Source of the DNA: Thalassobacillus pellis
Lineage (GTDB): Bacteria > Bacillota > Bacilli > Bacillales > Halobacillaceae
Direction of reading: 5' to 3'
Assembly (NCBI RefSeq): GCF_016908295.1
Contig: NZ_JAFBDO010000009.1
Coordinates: forward strand, 62,001-126,000
Length of the DNA: 64,000 nucleotides
Shown here: positions 56,747 through 64,000 of the stretch, in pieces
Numbering within the stretch: position 1 is the stretch's first letter
Layout: each line of letters begins with the position of its first letter
The notes under the pieces: model-generated
Database searches by the model: none
Told to the model about the DNA's origin: nothing
The model's input: only the letters and a program-made list of their open reading frames with translations
Position numbers and translations under genes: made by a program

Positions 56747-56827
56747 GTGGAAACTTTAGCAAAAGTTCTGGGAGTAGTATCTATACTTTTTGTCATGATT
56801 GGTATTATTTATATCGTGTTAAGTTAG
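56747..56827 (+). CDS. Putative 26-residue single-pass membrane peptide
   Basis: A GTG start seven to eight bases after GAGGAGCG begins an ORF that reads METLAKVLGVVSILFVMIGI and ends IYIVLS: three to six polar residues, then one uninterrupted hydrophobic helix. It starts 13 bases after the yshE stop and ends 4 bases before the shared terminator, so it would be the last gene of polX-mutS2-yshE. No family was recognised. The ORF is too short for most gene finders. Confidence 0.5.
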   Translation: METLAKVLGVVSILFVMIGIIYIVLS

Positions 56828-56828
56828 A

Positions 56829-56870
56829 ACAAAAGACAGGTTGTTCCAGTCTGACAACCTGTCTTTTGAT
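56829..56870 (+). terminator. Intrinsic terminator after the yshE operon
   Basis: AAAAGACAGGTTGT pairs perfectly with ACAACCTGTCTTTT. Confidence 0.9.
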
Positions 56871-56922
56871 ATGGTTCGTTTGCCCTGTAAGACATACAGT
56901 TTTTGCAAAATTTAAAATAATA

Positions 56923-56952
56923 TTTCAAATATCTGCAATTAATAAGTATAAT
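56923..56952 (+). promoter_or_regulatory. SigA-type promoter of lcfA
   Basis: TTTCAA at 56923-56928, 18-base spacer, TATAAT at 56947-56952. No FadR box is seen here. Confidence 0.45.
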
Positions 56953-56983
56953 AGTTATAAGCGATATAAAGGGAGGAATTCTG

Positions 56984-58693
56984 ATGAGTGAACAGTTTGT
57001 ACGGCCCTGGCACCGTCTTTATCCTGATGAAATTCCTGCTACTTTAGACTATGACGTAAAGCCGTTGCACGAATTTTTAGTGGAAAGCGCACAAAAACAT
57101 CCAAAAAAGAAAGCGCTTCATTTCATGGGGAAGGAAATGACTTACAGGGAGTTGTTGGAGCATACGAAACGGTTTGCATGTTATATACAGGATCTTGGTC
57201 TGAATAAAGGCGACCGTGTTTCCGTCATGCTTCCGAACTGCCCGCAATCAGTCATAGCTTATTATGGGATATTAATGGCTGGCGGGATCGTTGTACAGAC
57301 CAACCCCTTGTACATGGAACGGGAACTGGAATATCAATTGAATGATTCGGATGCAACCATGATAGTCTGTCTGGATATACTCCTTCCGAAAGTTTCTAAT
57401 GTAAAAGGAAATACAAGTATTGAACACGTGGTGGTTACTGGTATCAAGGATTACCTCCCATTCCCGAAAAATAAAATATACCCTTTTATCCAAAAGCGTC
57501 AATACAATATGGTCGTCAAAGCTGAGCAATCAGAGGACACCCATCTTTGGGATAATATCATCGAGGTGTCTGACGGGGAAGTAAAACCAGTACAAATAGA
57601 TCCAGATAAAGATCTTGCGCTATTACAATACACAGGCGGAACAACAGGTTTTCCAAAAGGTGTAATGCTAACCCATATGAACCTTGTCTCTAATACAGAA
57701 ATGTGCAGGAAATGGCTGTATAAGTGTAAGCCGGGAGAGGAAATAGTTTTAGGAATCCTGCCTTTTTTCCACGTATATGGTATGACTGCAGTTATGAATC
57801 TCTCCATCTTCATGAGCTCGAAAATGGTTCTGCTGCCTAAATTTGAAGTGCTTGATGTGTTGAAAACTATTGAGAAGCAGCGGCCGACACTCTTTCCAGG
57901 TGCACCTACCATCTATATTGGGCTGTTGAATCATCCAGATTTAAAAAAATATGATTTATCCTCCATTGAAGCATGCATCAGTGGTTCTGCCCCGCTACCA
58001 GTAGAAGTACAGGAACGATTTGAAAAAGTCACTGGAGGTAAGTTGGTGGAAGGTTATGGTTTAACAGAAACCTCCCCAGTTACACACTCTAATATGGTAT
58101 GGGACAAAAGAGTTAATGGAAGTGTCGGTGTACCTTGGCCAGATACCGATGCGAAAATTTTTAACCTGGATTCTAATGAAGAAGCTGAATGCGGTGAAGT
58201 AGGTGAAATAGTTGTAAAAGGCCCTCAAGTGATGAAGGGATATTGGGGACGCAAGGAGGAGACAGACCAGGTACTTACTGAAGAGGGCTGGCTTCGTACC
58301 GGAGATTTGGGATATATGAATGAAGAAGGATACTTTTTTATCGTCGACCGAAAGAAAGACATGATCATAGCAGGCGGACTTAACATATATCCACGGGAAG
58401 TTGAAGAGGTCCTTTATGAGCATGAGGCAGTGCAAGAAGCTGTAATTGTCGGTATACCTGATCCTTATCGAGGGGAAACCGTGAAAGCGTTTATTGTGAA
58501 GCGGGATGGTGCTGAGCTTACTGAAGAGGACTTAGATGCATTTTGCCGGAAACACATGGCTTCGTTCAAAGTCCCCCGTATATATGAATTCAGGGATGAA
58601 CTTCCAAAGACAGCAGTAGGGAAGATTTTAAGGCGTGCACTGATTGATGAGGAAAAAAAGAGAATGGAAACGCAAGATAAAGAGCCAGTTTGA
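56984..58693 (+). CDS. lcfA: Long-chain fatty acid-CoA ligase
   Basis: Activates long-chain fatty acids to acyl-CoA through an acyl-adenylate, opening beta-oxidation. The 569-residue ANL-family protein shows the ATP/AMP signature YTGGTTGFPKGVML near 216, the gate motif EGYGLTETSPVTH near 356, LRTGDLGYMNEEGYFFI, the hinge DRKKDMIIAGG and the C-terminal catalytic lysine in TAVGKILRRAL. AAAGGGAGG precedes the ATG. In B. subtilis it heads the fadR operon; here a terminator and a separate FadR-controlled promoter stand between. Confidence 0.94.
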   Translation: MSEQFVRPWHRLYPDEIPATLDYDVKPLHEFLVESAQKHPKKKALHFMGKEMTYRELLEHTKRFACYIQDLGLNKGDRVSVMLPNCPQSVIAYYGILMAGGIVVQTNPLYMERELEYQLNDSDATMIVCLDILLPKVSNVKGNTSIEHVVVTGIKDYLPFPKNKIYPFIQKRQYNMVVKAEQSEDTHLWDNIIEVSDGEVKPVQIDPDKDLALLQYTGGTTGFPKGVMLTHMNLVSNTEMCRKWLYKCKPGEEIVLGILPFFHVYGMTAVMNLSIFMSSKMVLLPKFEVLDVLKTIEKQRPTLFPGAPTIYIGLLNHPDLKKYDLSSIEACISGSAPLPVEVQERFEKVTGGKLVEGYGLTETSPVTHSNMVWDKRVNGSVGVPWPDTDAKIFNLDSNEEAECGEVGEIVVKGPQVMKGYWGRKEETDQVLTEEGWLRTGDLGYMNEEGYFFIVDRKKDMIIAGGLNIYPREVEEVLYEHEAVQEAVIVGIPDPYRGETVKAFIVKRDGAELTEEDLDAFCRKHMASFKVPRIYEFRDELPKTAVGKILRRALIDEEKKRMETQDKEPV

Positions 58694-58698
58694 TTTCG

Positions 58699-58728
58699 GA
58701 AGCTTGTCTTCCGGAATTTTTATACTTT
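58699..58728 (+). terminator. Intrinsic terminator after lcfA
   Basis: CGGAAG pairs with CTTCCG around GCTTGT, followed by GAATTTTTA. Confidence 0.7.
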
Positions 58729-58773
58729 TAGAAAGTTTAACTTTGTTAAAGGACTAAAGTATAAGTAAAACTA

Positions 58774-58813
58774 AGGCTTTCGCCAAAAGGACGTGGCGAC
58801 AAGCCAAGTTTTT
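58774..58813 (+). terminator. Second hairpin with T-run between lcfA and fadR
   Basis: GGCTTTCGCCA pairs with TGGCGACAAGCC (small internal loop), then AAGTTTTTCT. With a backup terminator already upstream, it could instead end a short transcript; TTTAAC (58736) and TATAAG (58760) precede it at 18-base spacing. Confidence 0.5.
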
Positions 58814-58817
58814 CTAA

Positions 58818-58846
58818 TTGACAGGTCAACAGAGGAACGGTAAAAT
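58818..58846 (+). promoter_or_regulatory. SigA-type promoter of fadR-fadB-etfBA
   Basis: TTGACA at 58818-58823, 17-base spacer, TAAAAT at 58841-58846; initiation falls at about 58853. Confidence 0.7.
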
Positions 58847-58852
58847 AACTTA

Positions 58853-58870
58853 TGAATGACCGTTCATTCA
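58853..58870. promoter_or_regulatory. FadR operator at the fadR transcription start
   Basis: TGAATGACCGTTCATTCA matches the Bacillus FadR box TGAATGAMTANTCATTCA at all but the two central bases and begins at the predicted start site. Long-chain acyl-CoA should release the repressor. Confidence 0.8.
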
Positions 58871-58897
58871 TTTTCAGTCATAAGGCAGGAGATAACA

Positions 58898-59488
58898 ATG
58901 AAAAAAAACAAGCCGAAATATAACCAAATCATTGATGCAGCTGTCGAAATCATTGCTGAAAATGGATATCACTCTTCACAAGTTTCGAAAATTGCTAAAA
59001 AAGCAGGAGTGGCGGATGGCACTATTTATTTGTATTTTAAAAATAAAGAAGATATCCTCGTGTCTTTATTCCAGCAAAAAATGGGAAGTTTCATTGAAAA
59101 AATCGAAGCGGAAACCACTCAAAAGCAAACAGCGGATGAAAAGCTGCTGGCATTGATTAAAACACATTTCCAGCAGCTTACTGCCAATCATCATCTGGCG
59201 ATTGTGACCCAATTGGAATTAAGGCAGTCTAAGCCGGATCTTCGTTTGAAAATTAACGAAGTACTCAAAAGGTACCTTGTGGTTATTGACCAGATACTGA
59301 ATGAAGGCATAAAAGACAAAAGTTTCCGAGGGGATATTAATATCAGGCTTGTCCGGCAAATGATTTTTGGTACACTGGATGAAGCAGTAACCAATTGGGT
59401 GATGAAGGATCAGCATTATGACTTAGTAGATCAAGCTGAGGAAGTTCATGATTTGATCGTCCGTGGTTTGACTAATAGAAATAATTGA
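58898..59488 (+). CDS. fadR: FadR (YsiA), TetR-family repressor of fatty acid degradation
   Basis: TetR-type repressor released by long-chain acyl-CoA. The 196-residue protein has the N-terminal HTH (IAKKAGVADGTIYLYFKNKEDIL near 32-54) and a helical ligand domain. ATG at 58898 has GCAGGAGAT upstream; the in-frame ATG at 58856 lies inside the operator. Distinct from E. coli FadR, which is GntR type. First gene of fadR-fadB-etfB-etfA, apparently autoregulated. Confidence 0.93.
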   Translation: MKKNKPKYNQIIDAAVEIIAENGYHSSQVSKIAKKAGVADGTIYLYFKNKEDILVSLFQQKMGSFIEKIEAETTQKQTADEKLLALIKTHFQQLTANHHLAIVTQLELRQSKPDLRLKINEVLKRYLVVIDQILNEGIKDKSFRGDINIRLVRQMIFGTLDEAVTNWVMKDQHYDLVDQAEEVHDLIVRGLTNRNN

Positions 59489-59506
59489 GAAAGGGGAGGT
59501 AAAGGT

Positions 59507-60280
59507 TTGAGCAATATCTCACTTCAAGTGGAAAACAATGTAGCAACGCTCACACTACAAAGCCCGCCCGCGAATGCCTTATCCAGCAGCTTACTCCAGG
59601 CGTTGTCTGACAGGATGGATGAGATAGAAAAAGGCGGGGAAGTCAAAGCAATAATTATCAAAGGGGAAGGAAAGTTCTTTTCAGCTGGCGCTGATATCAA
59701 AGAATTTACTTCGCTTCAAAATGAAACCGATTACACGAGTCTTTCTCAGAAAGGTCAGGAATTGTTTGATCGATTGGAACACTTCCACATACCTGTTATC
59801 GCTGCTATACACGGTGCTGTGCTCGGCGGTGGATTGGAACTGGCTATGGCTTGTCATATCCGCTATTGTGAAGAGGAAGCTAAATTTGGCATGCCCGAAC
59901 TCAATCTCGGTATTATACCAGGTTTTGCAGGAACGCAAAGGCTGCCGCGTCTGGTAGGAGAACCACTGGCATATGAGATGATTCTCTCTGGTACACCGAT
60001 TAGTGGGAAAGAAGCGGCCACCCTAGGTCTGGCGAACAAAAGTTTCCCATCAGAGGACCTGTTCCCTGCTGCCGAAAAACTGGCAAAAACCATTGCCGCC
60101 AAAAGCGGTCCTTCCATCCATAAGGTAATGAACCTGATCCCATATACAAGAGCTGCCAAGTTTAAGGAAGGTGCCCAAGCGGAAGCACAAGCATTTGGCC
60201 AGGCTTTCGGAACTCAGGATGCAAAGGAAGGTATACAAGCATTTATAGAAAAACGAAAACCTAATTTCAAAGATCATTAG
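59507..60280 (+). CDS. fadB: Enoyl-CoA hydratase (FadB/YsiB)
   Basis: Hydrates trans-2-enoyl-CoA to 3-hydroxyacyl-CoA in beta-oxidation. The 257-residue crotonase has the oxyanion-hole segments SAGADIKEF near 58-66 and IHGAVLGGGLELAMAC near 103-118, and the catalytic MPELNLGIIPGFAGTQRLPR with Glu and Gly-rich loop near 128-147. The start is TTG with AAGGGGAGG upstream. Second gene of the operon, 18 bases after fadR. Confidence 0.92.
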   Translation: MSNISLQVENNVATLTLQSPPANALSSSLLQALSDRMDEIEKGGEVKAIIIKGEGKFFSAGADIKEFTSLQNETDYTSLSQKGQELFDRLEHFHIPVIAAIHGAVLGGGLELAMACHIRYCEEEAKFGMPELNLGIIPGFAGTQRLPRLVGEPLAYEMILSGTPISGKEAATLGLANKSFPSEDLFPAAEKLAKTIAAKSGPSIHKVMNLIPYTRAAKFKEGAQAEAQAFGQAFGTQDAKEGIQAFIEKRKPNFKDH

Positions 60281-60299
60281 TTTAGGAGGTTCAACTGTT

Positions 60300-61073
60300 A
60301 TGAATATCTACGTACTGTTAAAAAGGACATTCGATACAGAAGAAAAAATTTCTATCAGCAATGGGAAGATTGAAGATGAGGGTGCTGAGTTCATTATTAA
60401 CCCTTATGACGAGTATGCTGTAGAGGAAGCGATAAACCTTAGAGATGAGCATGGCGGGGAAGTAACAGTCGTAACTGTCGGAGAGGAAGAATCAGAGAAG
60501 CAGCTTAGGACTGCACTTGCTATGGGAGCCGATAAAGCAGTGTTAATTAATACGGAAGAAGACCTGGAAGATGGAGATCAATTCACAACCGTGAAAATAT
60601 TGGAAGCTTTTTTCAAAGATAAAGAGGTTGATATTATCTTGGGTGGAAACGTTGCTATTGATGAAGCGAGTGGCCAGGTAGGCCCACGTCTTGCTGAGCG
60701 GCTTTCTATTCCTTATGTTACGACAATTACGGATATCAATATTGATGGTAAAACAGTTTCTATTGAGAGGGATGTAGAAGGTGATGTCGAAAAAGTAGAA
60801 ACATCACTCCCCCTGCTAGTAACTTGTCAACAGGGTTTGAACGAACCACGTTATCCTTCCTTGCCAGGCATCATGAAAGCGAAAAAGAAACCGCTCGAGG
60901 AATTGGAACTGGATGATCTGGATCTGGATGAGAATGATGTGGAAGCGAAAACAAAAACGATTGAAATATATCTGCCACCTGAAAAAGAAGCCGGTAAGGT
61001 TTTAGAAGGGGAAATAGACGATCAAGTGAAAGAACTAGTGTCTTTACTTAAAAACGATTCCAAGGTACTTTAA
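60300..61073 (+). CDS. etfB: Electron transfer flavoprotein beta subunit
   Basis: With EtfA accepts electrons from acyl-CoA dehydrogenases. The 257-residue protein binds AMP; MNIYVLLKRTFDTEEKISI and RTALAMGADKAVLI are family features, as is ARTAL-like VTCQQGLNEPRYPSLPGIMKA (the ETF beta signature region near 177). TTAGGAGGTTC precedes the ATG. Lies 19 bases after fadB. Confidence 0.94.
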   Translation: MNIYVLLKRTFDTEEKISISNGKIEDEGAEFIINPYDEYAVEEAINLRDEHGGEVTVVTVGEEESEKQLRTALAMGADKAVLINTEEDLEDGDQFTTVKILEAFFKDKEVDIILGGNVAIDEASGQVGPRLAERLSIPYVTTITDINIDGKTVSIERDVEGDVEKVETSLPLLVTCQQGLNEPRYPSLPGIMKAKKKPLEELELDDLDLDENDVEAKTKTIEIYLPPEKEAGKVLEGEIDDQVKELVSLLKNDSKVL

Positions 61074-61103
61074 TTTGAAGCGTACAGGGAAAGGAGAATT
61101 CGC

Positions 61104-62084
61104 ATGGGTAAGAAAATGTTAGTCATTGGGGAAGCTCGTGAAGGAGTACTCCGTAATGTTACTTTTGAAGCAATTGCAGCTGCAAAAAAAATAAGTGACG
61201 GTGGTGAAATCGTCGCCGTCCTTTGCGGGGAAGGCGATCTAAAAGAACAAGGAAATGAGATGATCTATTACGGCGCTGACCGTGCCATCACTGTTTCAGA
61301 TGTTAAATTGAAAACGTATACATCTGAAGGGTTCGGCCAGGCAATCAAAGCCGTTATTCAGGACGAATCACCAGAAGGTATCATTATGGGGCAAACAGCC
61401 GTCGGCAAAGATCTGACCCCAAAACTTGCGAGCCAGCTGGAGTCAGGCCTCGTATCCGATGTTACGGAAGTGGCAGTAGAAGGCGGAAATATTATTTTCA
61501 CACGGCCAATATATTCTGGTAAAGCATTTGAAAAGAAGATCATCAAAGATGGCCTCCTATTTGCGACGATTCGTCCGAATAATATACCATCTCTGGAACG
61601 TGACGAGTCCCGCTCCGGAGAAGTAACAGCCAAGCAGGTGGATATAAAAGATATCCGTACCGTCATCAAGGATATTATCAGGAAGGGTTCTGAAGGTGTC
61701 GATTTATCCGAAGCCAAAGTTATTGTAGCTGGTGGCCGAGGTGTAAAAAGTTCAGAAGGCTTCGAACCTCTGGAAGAGCTTGCAAACGTTTTGGGTGGTG
61801 CGGTTGGTGCTTCCCGAGGGGCGTGTGATGCAGGTTATTGTGATTACTCCCTCCAAATCGGCCAGACCGGTAAAGTAGTTACACCAGACCTTTATATTGC
61901 CTGTGGCATCTCGGGGGCAATACAGCACTTGGCTGGTATGTCCAACTCAAAAGTGATTGTGGCGATAAATAAAGATCCTGAAGCGAATATTTTCAATGTC
62001 GCCGATTATGGCATTGTAGGAGATTTATTCGATGTCGTTCCGAAGCTGATTGAAGAAATTAAAAAGGAAAAAGTGAACGCTTAA
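61104..62084 (+). CDS. etfA: Electron transfer flavoprotein alpha subunit
   Basis: FAD-binding subunit of ETF, 326 residues. The N-domain (about 1-185) is Rossmann-like; the FAD domain has VAGGRGVKSSEGF near 209, GAVGASRGACDAGY near 233, QIGQTGKVVTPDLYIACGIS near 251 and the late NKDPEANIFNVADYGIVGD. GGAAAGGAGAA precedes the ATG. Last gene of the fadR operon; a hairpin terminator follows. Confidence 0.95.
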   Translation: MGKKMLVIGEAREGVLRNVTFEAIAAAKKISDGGEIVAVLCGEGDLKEQGNEMIYYGADRAITVSDVKLKTYTSEGFGQAIKAVIQDESPEGIIMGQTAVGKDLTPKLASQLESGLVSDVTEVAVEGGNIIFTRPIYSGKAFEKKIIKDGLLFATIRPNNIPSLERDESRSGEVTAKQVDIKDIRTVIKDIIRKGSEGVDLSEAKVIVAGGRGVKSSEGFEPLEELANVLGGAVGASRGACDAGYCDYSLQIGQTGKVVTPDLYIACGISGAIQHLAGMSNSKVIVAINKDPEANIFNVADYGIVGDLFDVVPKLIEEIKKEKVNA

Positions 62085-62087
62085 CAA

Positions 62088-62125
62088 AATGCACTGCAGC
62101 AACACGAAGCTGCAGTGTATTCTTA
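62088..62125 (+). terminator. Hairpin terminator after etfA
   Basis: CACTGCAGC (62092-62100) pairs with GCTGCAGTG (62109-62117), followed by a weak TATTCTTAT tail. Confidence 0.65.
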
Positions 62126-62233
62126 TGAGTAAAAAAGGAAGATTTGTGGTATAAACAAACTGTTAGCCACTAAAAATAGAACATGGTATACTTTATCCAT
62201 GTTGAAAATGATTGTTCGAGGAGGAATAAATGT

Positions 62234-62548
62234 ATGGCAATTGTAACTGGTACTGATCAAAATTTCACTGAAGAAACTAACGAAGGGCTAGTCCTCGCTG
62301 ATTTTTGGGCTCCATGGTGCGGACCTTGCAAAATGATCGCTCCTGTCCTGGAAGAAATCGACGGTGAAATGAGCGATAAAGTTAAAATTGTAAAGCTAGA
62401 TGTGGATGAAAACCAAGAAACCGCTGGAAAGTACGGTGTAATGAGTATTCCTACACTACTGCTTTTCAAAGACGGTAAGGTAGTTGACCAGGTAATTGGT
62501 TTCCAGCCAAAAGAAGCATTGACCGATCTTATTAACAAACATGCTTAA
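62234..62548 (+). CDS. trxA: Thioredoxin
   Basis: Cytoplasmic dithiol reductant of 104 residues. The active site WCGPC at about 29-33 lies in [18 protein letters not shown], with the cis-proline loop [11 protein letters not shown] further on. GAGGAGGAATAA sets ATG 62234; the in-frame ORF runs further upstream (62183) without a site and overlaps the promoter (TATACT at 62187-62192). In B. subtilis trxA is a Spx- and SigB-affected essential gene. Confidence 0.96.
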   Translation: MAIVTGTDQNFTEETNEGLVLADFWAPWCGPCKMIAPVLEEIDGEMSDKVKIVKLDVDENQETAGKYGVMSIPTLLLFKDGKVVDQVIGFQPKEALTDLINKHA

Positions 62549-62563
62549 TAGTTTTTAATTATA

Positions 62564-62598
62564 TGAAGCCGCGTTGCATCTTGTAACGCGGCTTTTTG
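62564..62598 (+). terminator. Intrinsic terminator after trxA
   Basis: AAGCCGCGTT pairs perfectly with AACGCGGCTT (62585-62594) and T's follow. Confidence 0.92.
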
Positions 62599-62697
62599 TA
62601 CGTAAAAGCGTATGCAATCGGGAGTGTATTTCTATCCTCGCATTGGTGAAATATGTTAATTTTATAATAAAGCAGCTATATTTGGAGTGAGTATGGG

Positions 62698-64000
62698 ATG
62701 AATGAAAATATCAAAGAAAAGCTGGCTGTACTGCCCAACCAGCCAGGCTGTTACCTGATGAAGGATAAAAATGGAACCGTTATTTATGTCGGCAAATCAA
62801 AAGTGTTAAAGAATAGAGTCAGATCTTATTTCACAGGAGCTCATGATGGAAAAACCCAGCGTCTCGTTCGGGAAATCGCAAACTTTGAATATATTGTTAC
62901 ATCTTCAGAAATAGAAGCCTTAATCTTGGAAATGAATCTGATCAAGAAATACGACCCTAAATATAATGTGCTCTTAAAAGATGATAAGACGTACCCATAT
63001 TTGAAGATTACACCAGAGAAACATCCAAGACTGATAGTTACAAGAAAAATAAAAAAAGATAAGGGTAAGTATTTCGGCCCTTACCCTAATGTGCTTGCAG
63101 CCAGGGAAACCAAGAAATTACTTGATAGATTATATCCTTTGCGCAAATGTAATACTATGCCTGACAGAGTTTGTCTTTACTATCATATGCACCAGTGTCT
63201 GGGACCATGTGAATTCCCTGTTTCTCAGGAGACGAACCAAAACATAGTTCAAAATATTACCTCTTTCTTAAGCGGTGGTCACAAAGAAATTAAGAAGGAT
63301 ATAAAAAAGAAAATGTATCAGGCTTCTGAGGATCTGGATTTTGAAAGGGCAAAAGAACTTCGTGATCAAATAGAGCATATTGAATCAGTCATGGAACAAC
63401 AAAAGATGACTATGAATGATCAGGTAGACCGGGATGTGTTCGGTTACGCCTATGATAAGGGGTGGATGTGTGTCCAGGTGTTTTTCGTCAGACAGGGAAA
63501 GTTAATTGAACGGGACATCGCTTTATTCCCATTCTTTGATGATCCGGAGGAGACCTTCCTCTCCTATATTGGACGTTTTTATTTTCACCAAAACCATCCG
63601 TATCCAAAACAAGTACTTGTGCCGGTAGCGACCAATATCAGCTTGCTGGAAGGTGTTTTGGATACAAAAGTCCATATCCCTATGCGAGGAAGAAAAAAAG
63701 AGTTGGTAGAGCTGGCCATGAAAAATGCAGAAATTGCTTTGAAGGAAAAGTTTGCTTTGATAGAGCGTGATGAAGAGCGGACAATCAAGGCTGTCGAGAA
63801 GCTGGGCGAAAAGCTTAACATTGAATTACCGAGCAGAATCGAAGCTTTTGACAATTCAAATATTCAGGGTACTGATCCGGTTTCCGCCATGGTTGTATTT
63901 GTTGATGGTAAACCGGAAAAGAAAGATTATCGAAAATATAAAATTCGAGATGTAAAAGGTCCAGATGATTATGAAACGATGCGGGAAGTTATCAGGAGGC
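62698..64000 (+). CDS. uvrC: Excinuclease ABC subunit C (3' end cut off)
   Basis: Nucleotide excision repair nuclease making both incisions with UvrB. The frame stays open from ATG 62698 to the window end (434 codons of about 590). The N-terminal GIY-YIG domain is visible ([33 protein letters not shown], residues about 11-90), then the cysteine cluster [13 protein letters not shown], the UVR domain ([16 protein letters not shown] near 215-232) and the start of the RNase H-like half ([15 protein letters not shown] near 381). The terminal HhH motifs lie outside. TGGAGTGAG precedes the ATG. No LexA box was found upstream. Confidence 0.95.
   Translation, partial: MNENIKEKLAVLPNQPGCYLMKDKNGTVIYVGKSKVLKNRVRSYFTGAHDGKTQRLVREIANFEYIVTSSEIEALILEMNLIKKYDPKYNVLLKDDKTYPYLKITPEKHPRLIVTRKIKKDKGKYFGPYPNVLAARETKKLLDRLYPLRKCNTMPDRVCLYYHMHQCLGPCEFPVSQETNQNIVQNITSFLSGGHKEIKKDIKKKMYQASEDLDFERAKELRDQIEHIESVMEQQKMTMNDQVDRDVFGYAYDKGWMCVQVFFVRQGKLIERDIALFPFFDDPEETFLSYIGRFYFHQNHPYPKQVLVPVATNISLLEGVLDTKVHIPMRGRKKELVELAMKNAEIALKEKFALIERDEERTIKAVEKLGEKLNIELPSRIEAFDNSNIQGTDPVSAMVVFVDGKPEKKDYRKYKIRDVKGPDDYETMREVIRR

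Noticed and set aside
62641-62697. LexA/DinR box before uvrC
   Set aside because: GAAATATGTTA differs too much from CGAACnnnnGTTCG.

Overview
The window looks like a stretch of core chromosome from an endospore-forming Firmicute of the family Bacillaceae. Gene content and order follow the Bacillus subtilis ytkL-to-uvrC block almost gene for gene. Spore-specific genes (ytrH, ytrI, ytvI, ytaF, ytxC, sspI), strong GGAGG-type ribosome binding sites, frequent GTG/TTG starts and U-rich intrinsic terminators all agree. Moderate G+C by eye and somewhat acidic proteins would fit the halophilic/halotolerant group (Halobacillus, Thalassobacillus, Virgibacillus and relatives), but the genus is inference only. 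I see no prophage, CRISPR array, tRNA, rRNA, IS element or resistance island.

Layout. 0-5 kb: end of ytkL, ytoI, ytpI(-), nrnA, a small unknown gene(-), ytrI-ytrH(-). 5-16 kb: dnaE, then ytsJ (malic enzyme), a GntR/FCD regulator, accD-accA, pfkA-pyk and fxsA, which together link pyruvate/malate, malonyl-CoA and lower glycolysis. 16-22 kb: ytvI(-), then citZ-icd-mdh (TCA cycle) and a MaoC-like gene. 22-31.9 kb: phoP-phoR, polA-mutM-ytaF-coaE, gapB, speD. 32-36.4 kb: a small unknown gene, nrdR, dnaB-dnaI (helicase loading), ytxC. 36.4-41.3 kb: T-box-controlled thrS, L20-leader-controlled infC-rpmI-rplT, and a TerC-family Mn exporter behind a yybP-ykoY riboswitch. 41.9-45.8 kb: a TVP38 membrane protein, ysdB(-), a dimeric dUTPase, ysdC, sspI(-), rlmP/ysgA. 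45.8-49.7 kb: T-box-controlled pheS-pheT. 50-56.8 kb: rnhC(-), zapA-yshB, polX-mutS2-yshE and an untracked 26-residue membrane ORF. 57-64 kb: lcfA, then fadR-fadB-etfB-etfA (fatty acid beta-oxidation and electron transfer), trxA, and the start of uvrC, which runs off the end.

Much of the interest lies between genes. Candidate control sites include a TGGTCAGACCA palindrome at the ytsJ transcription start, a CcpA-like site plus a long inverted repeat at pfkA, cre-like sites at citZ and the MaoC gene, PhoP-box-like repeats at phoP, an exact CcpN box on the gapB -10, a FadR palindrome at the fadR start site, two T-boxes, an L20 leader and a manganese riboswitch. Two dispersed repeat families occur: a ~115-bp long-hairpin element (1981-2093 and 41261-41376, with a 39-bp partial duplicate at 2097-2135) and a ~148-bp element with terminal inverted repeats (41570-41716 and, inverted, 49755-49902). 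infC appears to start with ATT, as in other bacteria. Apart from these, the region is conventional housekeeping DNA; I found no convincing novel multigene system.
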